A stretch of 64,000 bases of DNA from Bacillus sp. HNG (GTDB lineage: Bacteria > Bacillota > Bacilli > Bacillales > Bacillaceae_L). Made by a program: the position numbers and the translations under genes. The first letter of the stretch is position 1; the number at the start of each line of letters is the position of its first letter. Of the stretch, positions 10,636 to 19,174 are shown in pieces. Below the pieces are notes generated by a model. The model saw nothing but the letters and a program-made list of their open reading frames with translations. It did not search any database and had not been told where the DNA came from. Where the stretch lies: assembly GCF_003400205.1 (NCBI RefSeq), contig NZ_QUQV01000009.1, positions 62,001-126,000 of the forward strand. The letters are read 5' to 3'.

Positions 10636-10929
10636 TTGAATTTGCTTCATACAGATAAAAATATAGCGTTAACCCATTTTAAGACGTTTCATATGCAAGA
10701 ATCTCAAGAAAATTACCTCGAAATCAACGACAAACAAAAACTCACAGACAATAAAGCGACTGAAATCATCAGGAATATCTGCAATGTAGACCACTGCTTA
10801 GACCTTCAAAAGATAACAAATCCAACCACACGAGAAATACATATCTAAAACCTAAAATCAGAGGGACTATCAACTAGACAAATAGCAAGACTCACCGGCA
10901 TAAGCCGCAAAGTAATATCAAAAGTATAA
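10636..10929 (+). pseudogene. REP-associated tyrosine transposase remnant (C-terminal end)
   Basis: The reading frame encodes a decayed C terminus of an IS200-like REP-associated transposase (RAYT, Y1_Tnp). Segments like ALTHFKTFHMQES, KLTDNKATEIIRNIC and, after an in-frame TAA at 10846-10848, LSTRQIARLTGISRKVISKV are the tail and helix-turn-helix common in Bacillus RAYTs. The catalytic HUH and Tyr part is missing and nothing upstream restores it, so it is broken by truncation plus a nonsense codon. It lies among REP-like palindromes that such enzymes are thought to mobilise. The assignment rests on recall of the family, not an alignment. Confidence 0.72.
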
Positions 10930-10952
10930 GATGGCCAAGGAGAAGAAAGGAG

Positions 10953-11057
10953 TACCAAGGGGCCACGGGGACGGTTCTCTCGGCTCTAAAGTACAGAAAA
11001 TTGACAAAATTAATCCATGGATCACAGGAACCGTCCCTCTGGTCCCAAAAGGAGCTC
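10953..11057. repeat. REP-like palindromes 2 and 3, in opposite orientation
   Basis: GGGGACGGTTCTC at about 10967-10979 and its reverse type GGAACCGTCCCTC at about 11027-11039 flank a 45-base spacer. They follow the RAYT remnant directly and run into the ribosome site of the next gene, so this 5' leader can fold into a long stem. Confidence 0.7.
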
Positions 11058-11061
11058 AAAA

Positions 11062-11445
11062 ATGAAAATGACGATCAGGGTTATTGAGGTTTTGTTAGGA
11101 CTCATCTTTTTAGGAGCTGGATTAAATGGCTATGTTGTCTTATTTGGATTTGAACCGTTTGCTCCAACTAGTCCAGCTGCTATGGAATTCTTGGGAGACG
11201 GCTATTTATTGGCATTGGAAAAGGGTGTCGAAATTATTGCCGGCATCTTACTGATCATTCGTAGGTATGTACCATTGGCCTTAGTTGTTTTAGGAGGATT
11301 AATCGTCAATATATTAGCGTTTCATATTTTTGTAGATTCAGAGTTGCTATTATTAGCTATTGTGATAACCATTTTTGAAGCCATTTTAACTTGGCACTAT
11401 CGTGAAAACTTTAAAGGCTTGTTAGAAAGCAAGCCAAAGCAATGA
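11062..11445 (+). CDS. DoxX-like membrane protein
   Basis: 127 residues, four hydrophobic helices, resembling the DoxX/DoxD-like family (IRVIEVLLGLIFLGAGLNGY at the start, GVEIIAGILLIIRRYVPLALVVLG in the middle). DoxX-like proteins are membrane proteins of mostly unknown role. ATG 11062 is taken because AAGGAG lies seven bases before it; upstream in-frame codons belong to the REP-like element. A terminator follows at once. Confidence 0.7.
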   Translation: MKMTIRVIEVLLGLIFLGAGLNGYVVLFGFEPFAPTSPAAMEFLGDGYLLALEKGVEIIAGILLIIRRYVPLALVVLGGLIVNILAFHIFVDSELLLLAIVITIFEAILTWHYRENFKGLLESKPKQ

Positions 11446-11474
11446 ATCCAGTAGGGTGACCTCTGGATTTTTTT
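11446..11474 (+). terminator. Terminator after the DoxX-like gene
   Basis: ATCCAG pairs with CTGGAT, with an inner AGG/CCT pairing, followed by a run of seven T. It starts at the base after the stop codon. Confidence 0.8.
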
Positions 11475-11531
11475 GAAAAAGTGGGGATGTTTCTCCTTTT
11501 ACCCCTGATCACTCTATTAAGAAGAATAACC

Positions 11532-11563
11532 AAAGGAGCCACGAGAACCGTCCCTATGGTCCC
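11532..11563. repeat. REP-like palindrome 4
   Basis: Contains GAGCCACGAGAACCGTCCC and a following GGTCCCT, in the orientation opposite to copy 1. It lies just upstream of the yvlA promoter. Confidence 0.7.
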
Positions 11564-11593
11564 TAAGCCTCGAGGCGTATTTTTGTAAAATGT

Positions 11594-11620
11594 TGAAACC
11601 ATTGATGTGTAGGTTTCGTA
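11594..11620 (+). promoter_or_regulatory. Candidate sigma-W promoter of the yvl operon
   Basis: TGAAAC at 11594-11599 and CGTA at 11617-11620, with 17 bases between, match the sigma-W (ECF) consensus. The yvlABCD operon is a sigma-W target in B. subtilis. Confidence 0.75.
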
Positions 11621-11647
11621 TATAGAGGTATGAAGGGGAGATGTTGA

Positions 11648-11962
11648 GTGAATACGGATAAATTAATTGCAGCGTTGTGTTACTTTAGTATTTTTTTTGC
11701 AGGATTTATTTTACCAATCGTAGTTTATATTCTAGTTCAAAATCCAGAGGTTAAAAAGCATGCCCTCCATGCGTTGATTTCACATATTATTCCAGCAGCT
11801 ACAGTCGTTTTTGTCATTATACCATTTTTCTTTATGTGGTCAGTGGAGGCATTTGCAGCAGCCATGGTGCTGATTTTCATTCTGTTAGCCATCATTAACA
11901 TTGGAATCGTGATTTGGAACATCGTAAAGGGAATTCAAGTATTAGCTCACGATGAATTTTAA
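11648..11962 (+). CDS. yvlA: YvlA-like DUF4870 family membrane protein
   Basis: 104 residues with three membrane segments; the opening MNTDKLIAALCYFSIFFAGFILPIVVY fits DUF4870-type proteins. Role unknown. The GTG start has GGGGAG seven bases upstream. It heads the yvlA-yvlB-yvlC-yvlD series behind a sigma-W-like promoter, which suggests an envelope-stress role. It is separated from yvlB by about 200 bases of palindromic non-coding DNA. Confidence 0.75.
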   Translation: MNTDKLIAALCYFSIFFAGFILPIVVYILVQNPEVKKHALHALISHIIPAATVVFVIIPFFFMWSVEAFAAAMVLIFILLAIINIGIVIWNIVKGIQVLAHDEF

Positions 11963-12117
11963 CTTTATTCAGCGGAAGTCCACTACTTTATTAATTTGGA
12001 TTAGTGCAAAAAGCGTATCTCATTTCAGTTGGGGTTCAAACCTCGACTGAATAAAGTTAAAGCCTCCGGCGGATGCCTCGATTTTTAAAATGAAATTTTT
12101 CGAGCTTGCTCGAAAAA
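11961..12117. repeat. Palindromic non-coding element between yvlA and yvlB
   Basis: AACTTTATTCAG at 11961-11972 and CTGAATAAAGTT at 12047-12058 are perfect inverted repeats 74 bases apart. Next comes a 10-bp hairpin (TTTTTCGAGC with GCTCGAAAAA, 12096-12117). The first arm overlaps the yvlA stop. It may attenuate read-through into yvlB or be a dispersed repeat. Confidence 0.6.
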
Positions 12118-12166
12118 AAATCGGGCGCAAATACGCCAAGGCGCATTTGATAGGAGGAATTTACTG

Positions 12167-13261
12167 ATGAAAGAGGAACAAAAACGTATTTTAAAGCTTG
12201 TCGAGGAAGGAAAACTTACAGCAGAGGAAGCAATCATTCTTATTGAAAAACTTCATACGGCTGAAGAAACCGGGGACCCAGCACAAGAAATCAAGACGGA
12301 GCTTTCAACTCAGGTTCAGTTCGAGCAATCCCAAAATCAACACCAGAACACGTATGAAAATAAAGGTTCAGCAAAACACAAATTTATGGACTTTATCGAC
12401 ACTGCACTGAAAAAAATCAAGGACCTTGACCTCGACTTTAATTTTGGTACCGCAGTAGACGTGAAACATATTTTTCAGCATAAGGACGTATACATTACGA
12501 AGCTTGACCTAGATGTTTCAAACGGAAGTATCACGATTATTCCATGGGAAGAGCGGGATGTTCGGGTTGAATGTGAAGCAAAAGTATACAACATTGAAAA
12601 CCAGGAAAGAGCGCGAAAAGCATTTTTAGAGGATGTCCTTTTCTCAATTGAAAATGGTGCGCTTCGTTTATCGATTCAGAAAAAGCAAATGAAGGTTCAT
12701 GCGAAAATCTATGTTCCACAGGAAAACTATGAAAGTATAAAGGCTCGCATGTTTAACGGACCGATTACAGGGGAAAATTTACGAGTAAAGGAATTCCGTG
12801 CAAAGACAGCAAATGGCGCCATTACTATCACAAACTTCGACACCGATTCAGTAGAAGTAGAAACTGCAAATGGTCACATTAAAGCGGATCAAATCACTAG
12901 CAAGGACTTTGAAGCTGAAACGATTAATGGTACAGTAACAGCAACAGGTCTTTTTGAAAAAATAGACCTCCAAAGCTTTAACGGAAATATTACGTGTGAT
13001 CTTCAAGGTGATGTCTGCCACACCGCATTTGTAAAAACGACAACGGGTGGCATTGATATGTTTATTGCAAATGAATACCAGGTTGATGGAGAATTAAAAT
13101 CAAACCTTGGGAATTTTAAGTCAGAGCTTCCGATGATGTCGATTATTGAAGAGAAAAACGAAGTTGTTCAGAAGTCACTTCGCTTTAAGGCGAATGAAGA
13201 AAAAGCGCAAAAGCTACATCTATTTGCCGAAACGAAAACAGGCTCGATAACTATAAAGTGA
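12167..13261 (+). CDS. yvlB: YvlB-like protein (N-terminal SHOCT-like segment plus DUF4097 beta-helix)
   Basis: 364 residues. The N-terminal segment (EEQKRILKLVEEGKLTAEEAIILIEKL) is a short helical motif seen in this family. A charged linker follows, and the C-terminal two thirds is a repetitive beta structure with recurring N-G-x-I/V-T units (GSITII, GPITGENLR, GAITITNF, GHIKADQI, GTVTATGL, GNITCDL), i.e. DUF4097. No signal peptide. Start supported by AGGAGG. In the yvl operon; B. subtilis YvlB is a sigma-W envelope-stress protein of unclear mechanism. Confidence 0.82.
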   Translation: MKEEQKRILKLVEEGKLTAEEAIILIEKLHTAEETGDPAQEIKTELSTQVQFEQSQNQHQNTYENKGSAKHKFMDFIDTALKKIKDLDLDFNFGTAVDVKHIFQHKDVYITKLDLDVSNGSITIIPWEERDVRVECEAKVYNIENQERARKAFLEDVLFSIENGALRLSIQKKQMKVHAKIYVPQENYESIKARMFNGPITGENLRVKEFRAKTANGAITITNFDTDSVEVETANGHIKADQITSKDFEAETINGTVTATGLFEKIDLQSFNGNITCDLQGDVCHTAFVKTTTGGIDMFIANEYQVDGELKSNLGNFKSELPMMSIIEEKNEVVQKSLRFKANEEKAQKLHLFAETKTGSITIK

Positions 13262-13266
13262 AACTT

Positions 13267-13393
13267 CATTCAGTGGGGGACTTCATCCACCCACTGAATG
13301 TTAGTTGAACCAATCGGGCTTTTACTGGCAGTTTGATCCCTAAAAAAATTATTGGTTGTCCCTATGAACTGCAGTCGGGGTCTTACTGCCAGT
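13267..13393. repeat. Nested palindromes between yvlB and yvlC
   Basis: CATTCAGTGGG (13267-13277) pairs with CCCACTGAATG (13290-13300), an 11-bp stem just after the yvlB stop. A second pair, ACTGGCAGT (13324-13332) and ACTGCCAGT (13385-13393), spans 70 bases. It looks like a dispersed Bacillus repeat and could shape mRNA stability within the operon. Confidence 0.6.
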
Positions 13394-13427
13394 TAATGCG
13401 GGATAAAACCACTTTGAGGTGTTAAAT

Positions 13428-13625
13428 ATGAAAAAGAAATTATACCGCTCTACCCGAAATAGAATGCTAGGAGGAGTGCTCGGAGGTCTAGCTGATTACA
13501 CGGGAATCGATGCGTCCCTATTACGTATTCTTGCGGTAGTTGGGTTTATATTAGGTGTGGGATCTCTTGGTCTCATTTATCTCGTTTGGATTTTTATTGT
13601 ACCGAATGAAGGAGATGTCTTATAG
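13428..13625 (+). CDS. yvlC: PspC-domain protein
   Basis: 65 residues: basic start, then RMLGGVLGGLADYTGIDASLLRI and one membrane helix (VVGFILGVGSLGLIYLVWIFIV), the PspC fold linked to phage-shock/envelope-stress responses. ATG 13428 with GAGGTG seven bases upstream is preferred to GTG 13419, which overlaps that ribosome site. It ends 3 bases before yvlD, implying a common transcript. Confidence 0.85.
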   Translation: MKKKLYRSTRNRMLGGVLGGLADYTGIDASLLRILAVVGFILGVGSLGLIYLVWIFIVPNEGDVL

Positions 13626-13628
13626 ATA

Positions 13629-13991
13629 ATGAAATGGCTTGCTAGCATAATTGTCAACAGCATCGTACTCATGGTTGTCGCAGGCTACGTCGATACCTTT
13701 CACTTAGAGGGTGTCGGCGCAGCAATCACGGCAAGCATCATCCTGTCGATTTTAAATGTAATCGTCAAACCTATTCTCATACTTTTAACCTTACCTGTCA
13801 CGGTTCTATCATTAGGTTTATTTTTATTCGTGATCAATGCTATTACCTTAATGTTGACACAGTCCATAATGGGAGACTCCTTCGTCATCGAAGGCTTTGG
13901 AACGGCGGTACTAGCAGCAGTCATCATTTCTATTCTAAACCTACTGATTCAAAAGGTAATCGTAGAACCGCTTCAGGAGAAAAAGAAATAA
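13629..13991 (+). CDS. yvlD: Phage holin family 4-like membrane protein
   Basis: 120 residues with four hydrophobic helices and the motif ASIILSILNVIVKPILILLTLPV, characteristic of the YvlD/holin superfamily IV proteins. Despite the name, these are chromosomal membrane proteins and no phage genes are near. Last gene of the yvl operon; a good terminator follows. Confidence 0.85.
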   Translation: MKWLASIIVNSIVLMVVAGYVDTFHLEGVGAAITASIILSILNVIVKPILILLTLPVTVLSLGLFLFVINAITLMLTQSIMGDSFVIEGFGTAVLAAVIISILNLLIQKVIVEPLQEKKK

Positions 13992-13997
13992 TTTCTC

Positions 13998-14036
13998 AAA
14001 ACAGCGTTGTCCAGAAGGAATAACGCTGTTTTTTAT
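13998..14036 (+). terminator. Terminator of the yvl operon
   Basis: AAAACAGCGTT pairs with AACGCTGTTTT (11 bp), followed by T-rich sequence. Confidence 0.9.
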
Positions 14037-14071
14037 TGAATTAATAGTAAAAAATGTTAAGGAGCCTAGCC

Positions 14072-14596
14072 ATGTTTCCAAAACTAGAAACCGAAAGACT
14101 TAGAATAAGAGAAATTGTACATAGTGATGCTCAAGGGATTTTTGACTGCTTTTCAAACCATGATGTAACACGCTATTACGGACAGGACCCTATAACCGAA
14201 TTAAAACAAGCAGAACAGTTTGTTGAATTCTTTGAAAAAAGTTATATAGAAAAGCGTGGGATTAGATGGGGAATTGAATTAAAGGAAAGAGAGGGGCTTA
14301 TCGGCACCATTGGGTTTAATGCCTGGTCTCCTAAACATAAGCGAGCAGAGATAGGCTATGAACTTCATCCCCAATACTGGCGAAAGGGATATATATCCGA
14401 GGCTGCTTCAGAAGTGATAAGATATGGTTTTAACGAACTTGGATTAACACGTATTGGGGCAGTTGTGTTTCTTGAAAATGAAGCATCCAACGATTTATTA
14501 AAAAAACTCGGTTTTGAGAAAGAGGGAGTCTTAAGAAACTATATGTACCAAAACGGTGTCCCGCACGATACGAATGTTTACTCGTTGTTAAAATAA
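14072..14596 (+). CDS. RimJ/RimL-type GNAT N-acetyltransferase
   Basis: 174 residues. The start FPKLETERLRIREI and the acetyl-CoA loop region (IGYELHPQYWRKGYISEAASEVIRYGF) are typical of the RimJ/RimL branch, which acetylates N termini or small amines. ENEASNDLLKKLGFEKEGVLRNYMYQNG is the usual C-terminal end. ATG 14072 has AAGGAG seven bases upstream; the earlier in-frame ATG at 14054 does not. Stand-alone gene; substrate unknown. Confidence 0.85.
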   Translation: MFPKLETERLRIREIVHSDAQGIFDCFSNHDVTRYYGQDPITELKQAEQFVEFFEKSYIEKRGIRWGIELKEREGLIGTIGFNAWSPKHKRAEIGYELHPQYWRKGYISEAASEVIRYGFNELGLTRIGAVVFLENEASNDLLKKLGFEKEGVLRNYMYQNGVPHDTNVYSLLK

Positions 14597-14604
14597 AGTC
14601 GCTC

Positions 14605-14631
14605 AAAGACATTCCATGCTGGAATGTCTTT
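14605..14631 (+). terminator. Terminator after the acetyltransferase
   Basis: A perfect 12-bp stem (AAAGACATTCCA with TGGAATGTCTTT) around a 3-base loop. The T tract is part of the stem and short. Confidence 0.65.
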
Positions 14632-14715
14632 ATAACGTTTATCAAGAATATGTTCCTAACCATCTCACCCCAAACCACTTCCAAACATTCTTCACCAATT
14701 TTAATCAGAAAAGTT

Positions 14716-14743
14716 TTGGCGTTACACAGAAAAATGCTAAAAT
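14716..14743 (+). promoter_or_regulatory. Probable sigma-A promoter of the hprK operon
   Basis: TTGGCG at 14716-14721, 16-base spacer, then TAAAAT at 14738-14743 with an extended TG (TGCTAAAAT). It lies 125 bases before hprK. Confidence 0.6.
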
Positions 14744-14867
14744 GGAGAATGAGTTTAACTTTGCTAGTAAACAAGCCCTAAGCATAAGAATTACCAGGGC
14801 TATTTAAAAGATGCAGAAATCAAATCAAACATAAATCTACACGAATCACAATCGAGGAGGTACGGAT

Positions 14868-15803
14868 GTGCCAAAAGTTAGTACAAAGGATTTAATTGAG
14901 AAATTTAAGTTAGAATTGGTAAGTGGGGAAGAGGGGATCAATCGTCCAATCACCACAAGTGATATATCAAGACCAGGTATCGAGCTTGCTGGATTTTTTG
15001 ATTATTATCCAGCGGAGAGGATTCAGCTTTTAGGAAAAACGGAGCTTACCTTTTTTGATAAATTATCACATGATGAGAAAATGTACCGAATGGAGAAGCT
15101 TTGTACAGACATTACGCCTGCGATTATAATTTCTCGCGATATGGAAGTGCCTCCAGAGTTAATTGAGGCTTCTGAGCGTGAATCTGTTCCGGTGATTAAG
15201 TCTTCTATAAAAACGACAAGACTATCGAGTAGAATTACGAACTTCTTGGAAAGCAAGCTTGCACCAACAACTGCAGTACATGGTGTTCTCGTGGACATAT
15301 ACGGGGTTGGGGTTCTAATCATCGGTAAAAGTGGTGTTGGTAAAAGTGAAACAGCCTTGGAGCTCGTGAAACGAGGGCACCGTCTTGTTGCGGATGACTG
15401 TGTAGAAATTCGTCAGGAAGATGATGATACGCTTATTGGAAGCGCACCGGAATTAATCGAGCATCTCCTTGAAATCCGTGGTCTAGGAATTATCAACGTG
15501 ATGACCCTATTTGGTGCAGGAGCCATCCGTAATTTCAAACGAATTACGTTAGTCGTCAACCTTGAGCTCTGGGATCAAACGAAACAATATGATCGACTTG
15601 GGCTTGAAGAAGAAAAAATGAAAATCATTGATACTGAATTAACAAAATACACAATCCCAGTTCGACCAGGGCGAAACCTTGCAGTTATTATCGAGGTGGC
15701 AGCAATGAATTACCGTCTAAAACGAATGGGCTTAAACGCAGCAGAGGATTTTACAAATCGGCTCTCAAGTGCGATTGAATATGGGGAACATGACGACATG
15801 TAA
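14868..15803 (+). CDS. hprK: HPr kinase/phosphorylase
   Basis: 311 residues, near the 310 of B. subtilis. The enzyme phosphorylates Ser46 of HPr and Crh with ATP or PPi and dephosphorylates them, setting carbon catabolite repression. N-terminal domain to about residue 130, then Walker A GKSGVGKS at 153-160 and the signature [11 protein letters not shown] near 203. GTG start with GAGGAGG upstream. First gene of hprK-lgt-yvoD-ppaX-yvoF. Its substrate Crh is encoded at 58690. Confidence 0.97.
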   Translation: MPKVSTKDLIEKFKLELVSGEEGINRPITTSDISRPGIELAGFFDYYPAERIQLLGKTELTFFDKLSHDEKMYRMEKLCTDITPAIIISRDMEVPPELIEASERESVPVIKSSIKTTRLSSRITNFLESKLAPTTAVHGVLVDIYGVGVLIIGKSGVGKSETALELVKRGHRLVADDCVEIRQEDDDTLIGSAPELIEHLLEIRGLGIINVMTLFGAGAIRNFKRITLVVNLELWDQTKQYDRLGLEEEKMKIIDTELTKYTIPVRPGRNLAVIIEVAAMNYRLKRMGLNAAEDFTNRLSSAIEYGEHDDM

Positions 15804-15831
15804 CAAAAGTTGAAAAAAGGGAGTGGAGAAA

Positions 15832-16647
15832 GTGGATCGAAATATACAACCATTAGACCCGACATTTTTAGAACTGGGCGCACTACGGATTCAATGGTAT
15901 GGACTTATTATCGGGCTGGGAACCATGCTTGCCCTGTATCTTGCCATCAAGGAATCAGAACGCAGAGGCATGCATAAGGATACATTTATGGACCTTATGC
16001 TGTTTGCAGTTCCAATTGCCATAATCTGTGCAAGAATCTACTATGTTATTTTTAAATGGGATTATTACTCACAAAATCCTTCTAAAATCATTGCGATTTG
16101 GGAAGGGGGAATTGCGATTCACGGTGCCTTGATCGGTTCCGTTGTGACAGCGATTGTGTTTGCAAAAGTAAAAGGATTGTCATTCTGGAAAATTGCTGAC
16201 ATTGCCGCACCAAGTATTATTTTGGGTCAAGCGATTGGTCGTTGGGGAAACTTTATGAACCAAGAAGCACATGGTGGACCGATTGCAGAAGCAAACATCC
16301 AAACCTTTTATAACGTATTGCCTGACTTTATTATGGACCAAATGTATATAGAAGGCGTGTACTATCACCCAACCTTTTTATATGAGTCTATTTGGAGTTT
16401 AGTTGGATTTGTTATATTGCTTATGCTTCGAAAAGTCAATTTAAGACGCGGGGAAATGTTCCTCACATATGTGATCTGGTATTCTATTGGTCGTCTTTTC
16501 GTCGAAGGGCTGCGTACAGACAGCTTAATGCTAGGGGATATTCGAGTAGCTCAGTTGGTTTCAGTTGTGTCCATTATAGGAGCTTTAGTCGTACTTATTT
16601 ATCGCAGAAAAAAAGGGCATTCAAACGAACGTTATTTAGAGAACTAA
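15832..16647 (+). CDS. lgt: Prolipoprotein diacylglyceryl transferase
   Basis: 271 residues, multi-pass membrane enzyme that moves diacylglycerol from phosphatidylglycerol to the lipobox cysteine of prolipoproteins. The family motif [14 protein letters not shown] lies near residue 136, and HPTFLYES and GLRTDS follow. GTG 15832 is favoured over GTG 15823, since the upstream AAGGGAG then has normal spacing and the length fits B. subtilis Lgt. It would serve the lipoproteins encoded in this window. Confidence 0.93.
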   Translation: MDRNIQPLDPTFLELGALRIQWYGLIIGLGTMLALYLAIKESERRGMHKDTFMDLMLFAVPIAIICARIYYVIFKWDYYSQNPSKIIAIWEGGIAIHGALIGSVVTAIVFAKVKGLSFWKIADIAAPSIILGQAIGRWGNFMNQEAHGGPIAEANIQTFYNVLPDFIMDQMYIEGVYYHPTFLYESIWSLVGFVILLMLRKVNLRRGEMFLTYVIWYSIGRLFVEGLRTDSLMLGDIRVAQLVSVVSIIGALVVLIYRRKKGHSNERYLEN

Positions 16648-16671
16648 TTCATTAAAAGGGAGAGGGAAAAC

Positions 16672-17616
16672 TTGCTAGACATGATCAAGAGAGGCTTCAT
16701 AGTAGGACTAAAAACTACTTGGACATTGGGGAAAGTAATTTTTCCTGTTACCCTTCTCGTTACATTGCTTCAGCATACGCCAGTGCTAGATTGGGTGATT
16801 ACGTGGATTGCACCTATAATGGGCTGGTTTGGTTTATCAGGTGATGCGGCAATTCCACTTGTATTAGGAAACTTTTTAAACCTTTATGCGGGAATTGGAG
16901 CGATTTTAACATTGGATTTGACCGTGAAAGAAGTGTTTATTTTAGCGGTCATGCTATCATTCTCACATAATATGATTATCGAATCCACTGTTGCTGCAAA
17001 AGTTGGAATGAAAATTTGGATCATTGTACTGGTTAGACTTGGTCTTGCGTTTATCTCTGCCTTTGTTATCAATCTAGTTTGGAATGGCGGTAGTGAGCTA
17101 GCAAAATATGGACTTGTGTCAGGTACAGAAGAACAAATTTCAGGCTGGGGCAGTATCCTTTTAAATGGGATTGAAAAAGCATCTTTTGGGATTCTGCAAT
17201 TAGCCATCATTGTCATTCCACTTATGGTTGTGATTCAAATATTGAAAGAATTAAAATGGTTAGATGTGTTCTCCAGTTGGATGAAACCAGTCACAAAAGC
17301 ACTGGGGATGAAGGAAAATACATCAACAACCTTGGCATCAGGGATTTTGTTCGGCTTAGCTTTCGGAGCGGGTGTAATGATTCAGGCGGTAAAAGAGGAT
17401 AATGTAGATAAGAAGGATTTAACATTGGCGTTTATTTTCCTAGTGTCCTGCCACGCAGTCGTTGAGGATACGCTTATCTTTGTCCCACTCGGAATTCCGG
17501 TTTTACCGTTGTTGTTAATCCGTCTCATCACAGCAACGATTTTAACAATGGTCGTCGCTTTTATCTGGAAACGTGTCGAGCAGAATAATAGAAAGGAAAT
17601 TATTTATGGCAATTAA
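16672..17616 (+). CDS. yvoD: Nucleoside recognition (Gate) domain membrane protein
   Basis: 314 residues with about eight hydrophobic segments and two Gate-type repeats ([25 protein letters not shown] and [18 protein letters not shown]). B. subtilis YvoD occupies the same place. Function unknown; the family name implies transport but no substrate is shown. The TTG start is chosen for its GAGAGGG ribosome site; ATG 16681 is too far from it. The 3' end overlaps ppaX by 11 bases. Confidence 0.82.
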   Translation: MLDMIKRGFIVGLKTTWTLGKVIFPVTLLVTLLQHTPVLDWVITWIAPIMGWFGLSGDAAIPLVLGNFLNLYAGIGAILTLDLTVKEVFILAVMLSFSHNMIIESTVAAKVGMKIWIIVLVRLGLAFISAFVINLVWNGGSELAKYGLVSGTEEQISGWGSILLNGIEKASFGILQLAIIVIPLMVVIQILKELKWLDVFSSWMKPVTKALGMKENTSTTLASGILFGLAFGAGVMIQAVKEDNVDKKDLTLAFIFLVSCHAVVEDTLIFVPLGIPVLPLLLIRLITATILTMVVAFIWKRVEQNNRKEIIYGN

Positions 17617-18253
17617 AACACTTTTATTTGATTTAGATGGAACGTTAATTGATACAAACGAACTGATTTTACAATCTTTTTTACACACTTTTGAAACATA
17701 CTTTCCGGACCGTCAATTTACCCGGGAGGAGATCCTGCCGTTCAATGGTCCAACCTTGCATGAATCATTTTCTTCAGTGGATCCGGATCGGGCAGAAGAA
17801 ATGATTGCGGAATATCGTAAATTCAATCATGAAAAGCATGATGAACTGGTAACTGAGTTTCCTGGAGTGTTCGACACCATCAAAACCTTGAAGGAACAAG
17901 GTTATAAAATTGGTGTCGTTACGACAAAGATAAGAAATACAGTGAATATGGGATTAAAACTAACAAAACTCGATCAATTCTTTGATGTAGTGGTGACATT
18001 GGATGATGTTAAAAATCCAAAACCAGACCCAGAACCAGTACTGCTGGCATTAAAACTGTTGGGTTCAACACCTGAAGAAGCAATCATGATTGGTGACAAT
18101 TATCAGGACATCGTAGCTGGTCAAAATGCAGGAACAAAGACTGCTGGAGTCGCTTGGTCTCATAAAGGAAAAGACTTCTTATTAGAATACAAACCTGATT
18201 TTATGCTTGAGAATATGAGTGATCTGTTGGATATTGTTTCGGTAAAAGGATGA
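17606..18253 (+). CDS. ppaX: Pyrophosphatase PpaX
   Basis: 215 residues, HAD family. The nucleophile motif [10 protein letters not shown] has Asp9 and Asp11, with VVTTK as motif II and MIGDNYQDI as the metal-binding motif. PpaX hydrolyses the pyrophosphate made when HprK dephosphorylates P-Ser-HPr, consistent with its place in the hprK operon. ATG 17606 with AAAGGAA upstream; an in-frame start 33 bases earlier lacks a site and would add non-family residues. Confidence 0.92.
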   Translation: MAIKTLLFDLDGTLIDTNELILQSFLHTFETYFPDRQFTREEILPFNGPTLHESFSSVDPDRAEEMIAEYRKFNHEKHDELVTEFPGVFDTIKTLKEQGYKIGVVTTKIRNTVNMGLKLTKLDQFFDVVVTLDDVKNPKPDPEPVLLALKLLGSTPEEAIMIGDNYQDIVAGQNAGTKTAGVAWSHKGKDFLLEYKPDFMLENMSDLLDIVSVKG

Positions 18254-18260
18254 AAAAATA

Positions 18261-18785
18261 GTGAAACGACGAACCACGCGTTATAATGTTTCAGGTCCCA
18301 ATTCGCTTTGGCAAATCTATAAAACCGTATCTTTTTGGAAGGTTGTCAAAAACTTTATTATCATTCAGATAGCACGATACACACCGTTTTTAGGCGTGAA
18401 AAATTGGTTATATCGCACCTTTTTAAAAATGAAGGTTGGCGAAAAAACAGCATTTGCACTCATGGTAGTGCCAGATACTATGTTCCCGGAAAAAATCAGT
18501 GTCGGAAGCAATACGGTCATTGGCTTTAATACAACGATTTTAGCGCATGAATATTTGATCAAGGAATATAGACTTGGAGACGTTAAAATTGGTAGTGAAG
18601 TTATGATTGGTGCTAATACAACAATTTTACCTGGCGTGGAAATTGGAGACGGGGCAATTGTGTCGGCTGGCACTTTAGTCCATAGGGACGTTCCAGCCGG
18701 AAGCTTTGTCGGGGGAAATCCGATGCAGGTGATATATACAAAAGAACAACGGGAACAGCGTGAACAAGGGGAATCAGACCATTGA
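18261..18785 (+). CDS. yvoF: Left-handed beta-helix acetyltransferase (YvoF-like)
   Basis: 174 residues with hexapeptide repeats between about residues 70 and 150 (VGSNTVIGFNTTIL, IGSEVMIGANTTILPGVEIGDGAIVSAGTLVHRDVPAG), the maltose/galactoside O-acetyltransferase fold. Substrate unknown. GTG start 8 bases after the ppaX stop. Last gene before the his operon, as in B. subtilis; a terminator overlaps its stop codon. Confidence 0.85.
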   Translation: MKRRTTRYNVSGPNSLWQIYKTVSFWKVVKNFIIIQIARYTPFLGVKNWLYRTFLKMKVGEKTAFALMVVPDTMFPEKISVGSNTVIGFNTTILAHEYLIKEYRLGDVKIGSEVMIGANTTILPGVEIGDGAIVSAGTLVHRDVPAGSFVGGNPMQVIYTKEQREQREQGESDH

Positions 18786-18809
18786 TAATGGTTTGGTTCC
18801 TTTTTTTTG
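18770..18809 (+). terminator. Terminator of the hprK operon
   Basis: A 14-bp stem with two G-U pairs (GGAATCAGACCATT against AATGGTTTGGTTCC), followed by eight T. The stem begins inside the last codons of yvoF. Confidence 0.9.
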
Positions 18810-18912
18810 TTTCACCCATACCTAGTCTCATTCCTCACTCCCCTTTCCGCGACTCTCTTTTTCCAACATCTGTCTCCTTTCTTCCTCTCTTGCTTACAAA
18901 TTCCTAACCTAC

Positions 18913-18997
18913 TTATCAACAATATTCACACAATACAGAAACCTCCTTGGAAGTTATCAACAATACCCACAATATCCACAGGTCCGCTTTATCCACA
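18913..18997 (+). other. Cluster of DnaA-box-like 9-mers upstream of the his operon
   Basis: Six 9-mers in one orientation: TTATCAACA (18913), ATATTCACA (18922), TTATCAACA (18954), ATACCCACA (18963), ATATCCACA (18972) and the perfect box TTATCCACA (18989). Several abut head to tail. The rest of the 389-base gap is a pyrimidine-rich tract and the his promoter. DnaA binding is inferred. Confidence 0.55.
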
Positions 18998-19045
18998 ATC
19001 CACAACAACCCCAAAAACCGAATCAACTAAATTCTGACTTTTTCG

Positions 19046-19074
19046 TTGACGTTTGGTAGGGATAGGTGTAATAT
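19046..19074 (+). promoter_or_regulatory. Sigma-A promoter of the his operon
   Basis: TTGACG (19046-19051), 17 bases, TAATAT (19069-19074). No T-box leader was recognised in the 100 bases before hisZ. Confidence 0.75.
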
Positions 19075-19174
19075 ATACTTTATCTTGGTAGTATGTTAGC
19101 GAACTAAAGTAAAAATAATTTAGTGAAATATATGGAAACATAATTAAATACAAACTTTGGTGGTGACGAAAATC

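Noticed and set aside
10953-11057. A small CRISPR array formed by the repeated GGGACGGTTC units
   Set aside because: Copies are palindromic, irregularly spaced, in both orientations, and scattered; there are no spacers or cas genes.
13629-13991. Prophage, because of a holin-family hit
   Set aside because: YvlD-type proteins are conserved chromosomal genes in the yvl operon; no other phage gene is near.
19075-19174. T-box leader for the his operon
   Set aside because: About 100 bases between promoter and hisZ contain no recognisable T-box motif or terminator hairpin.
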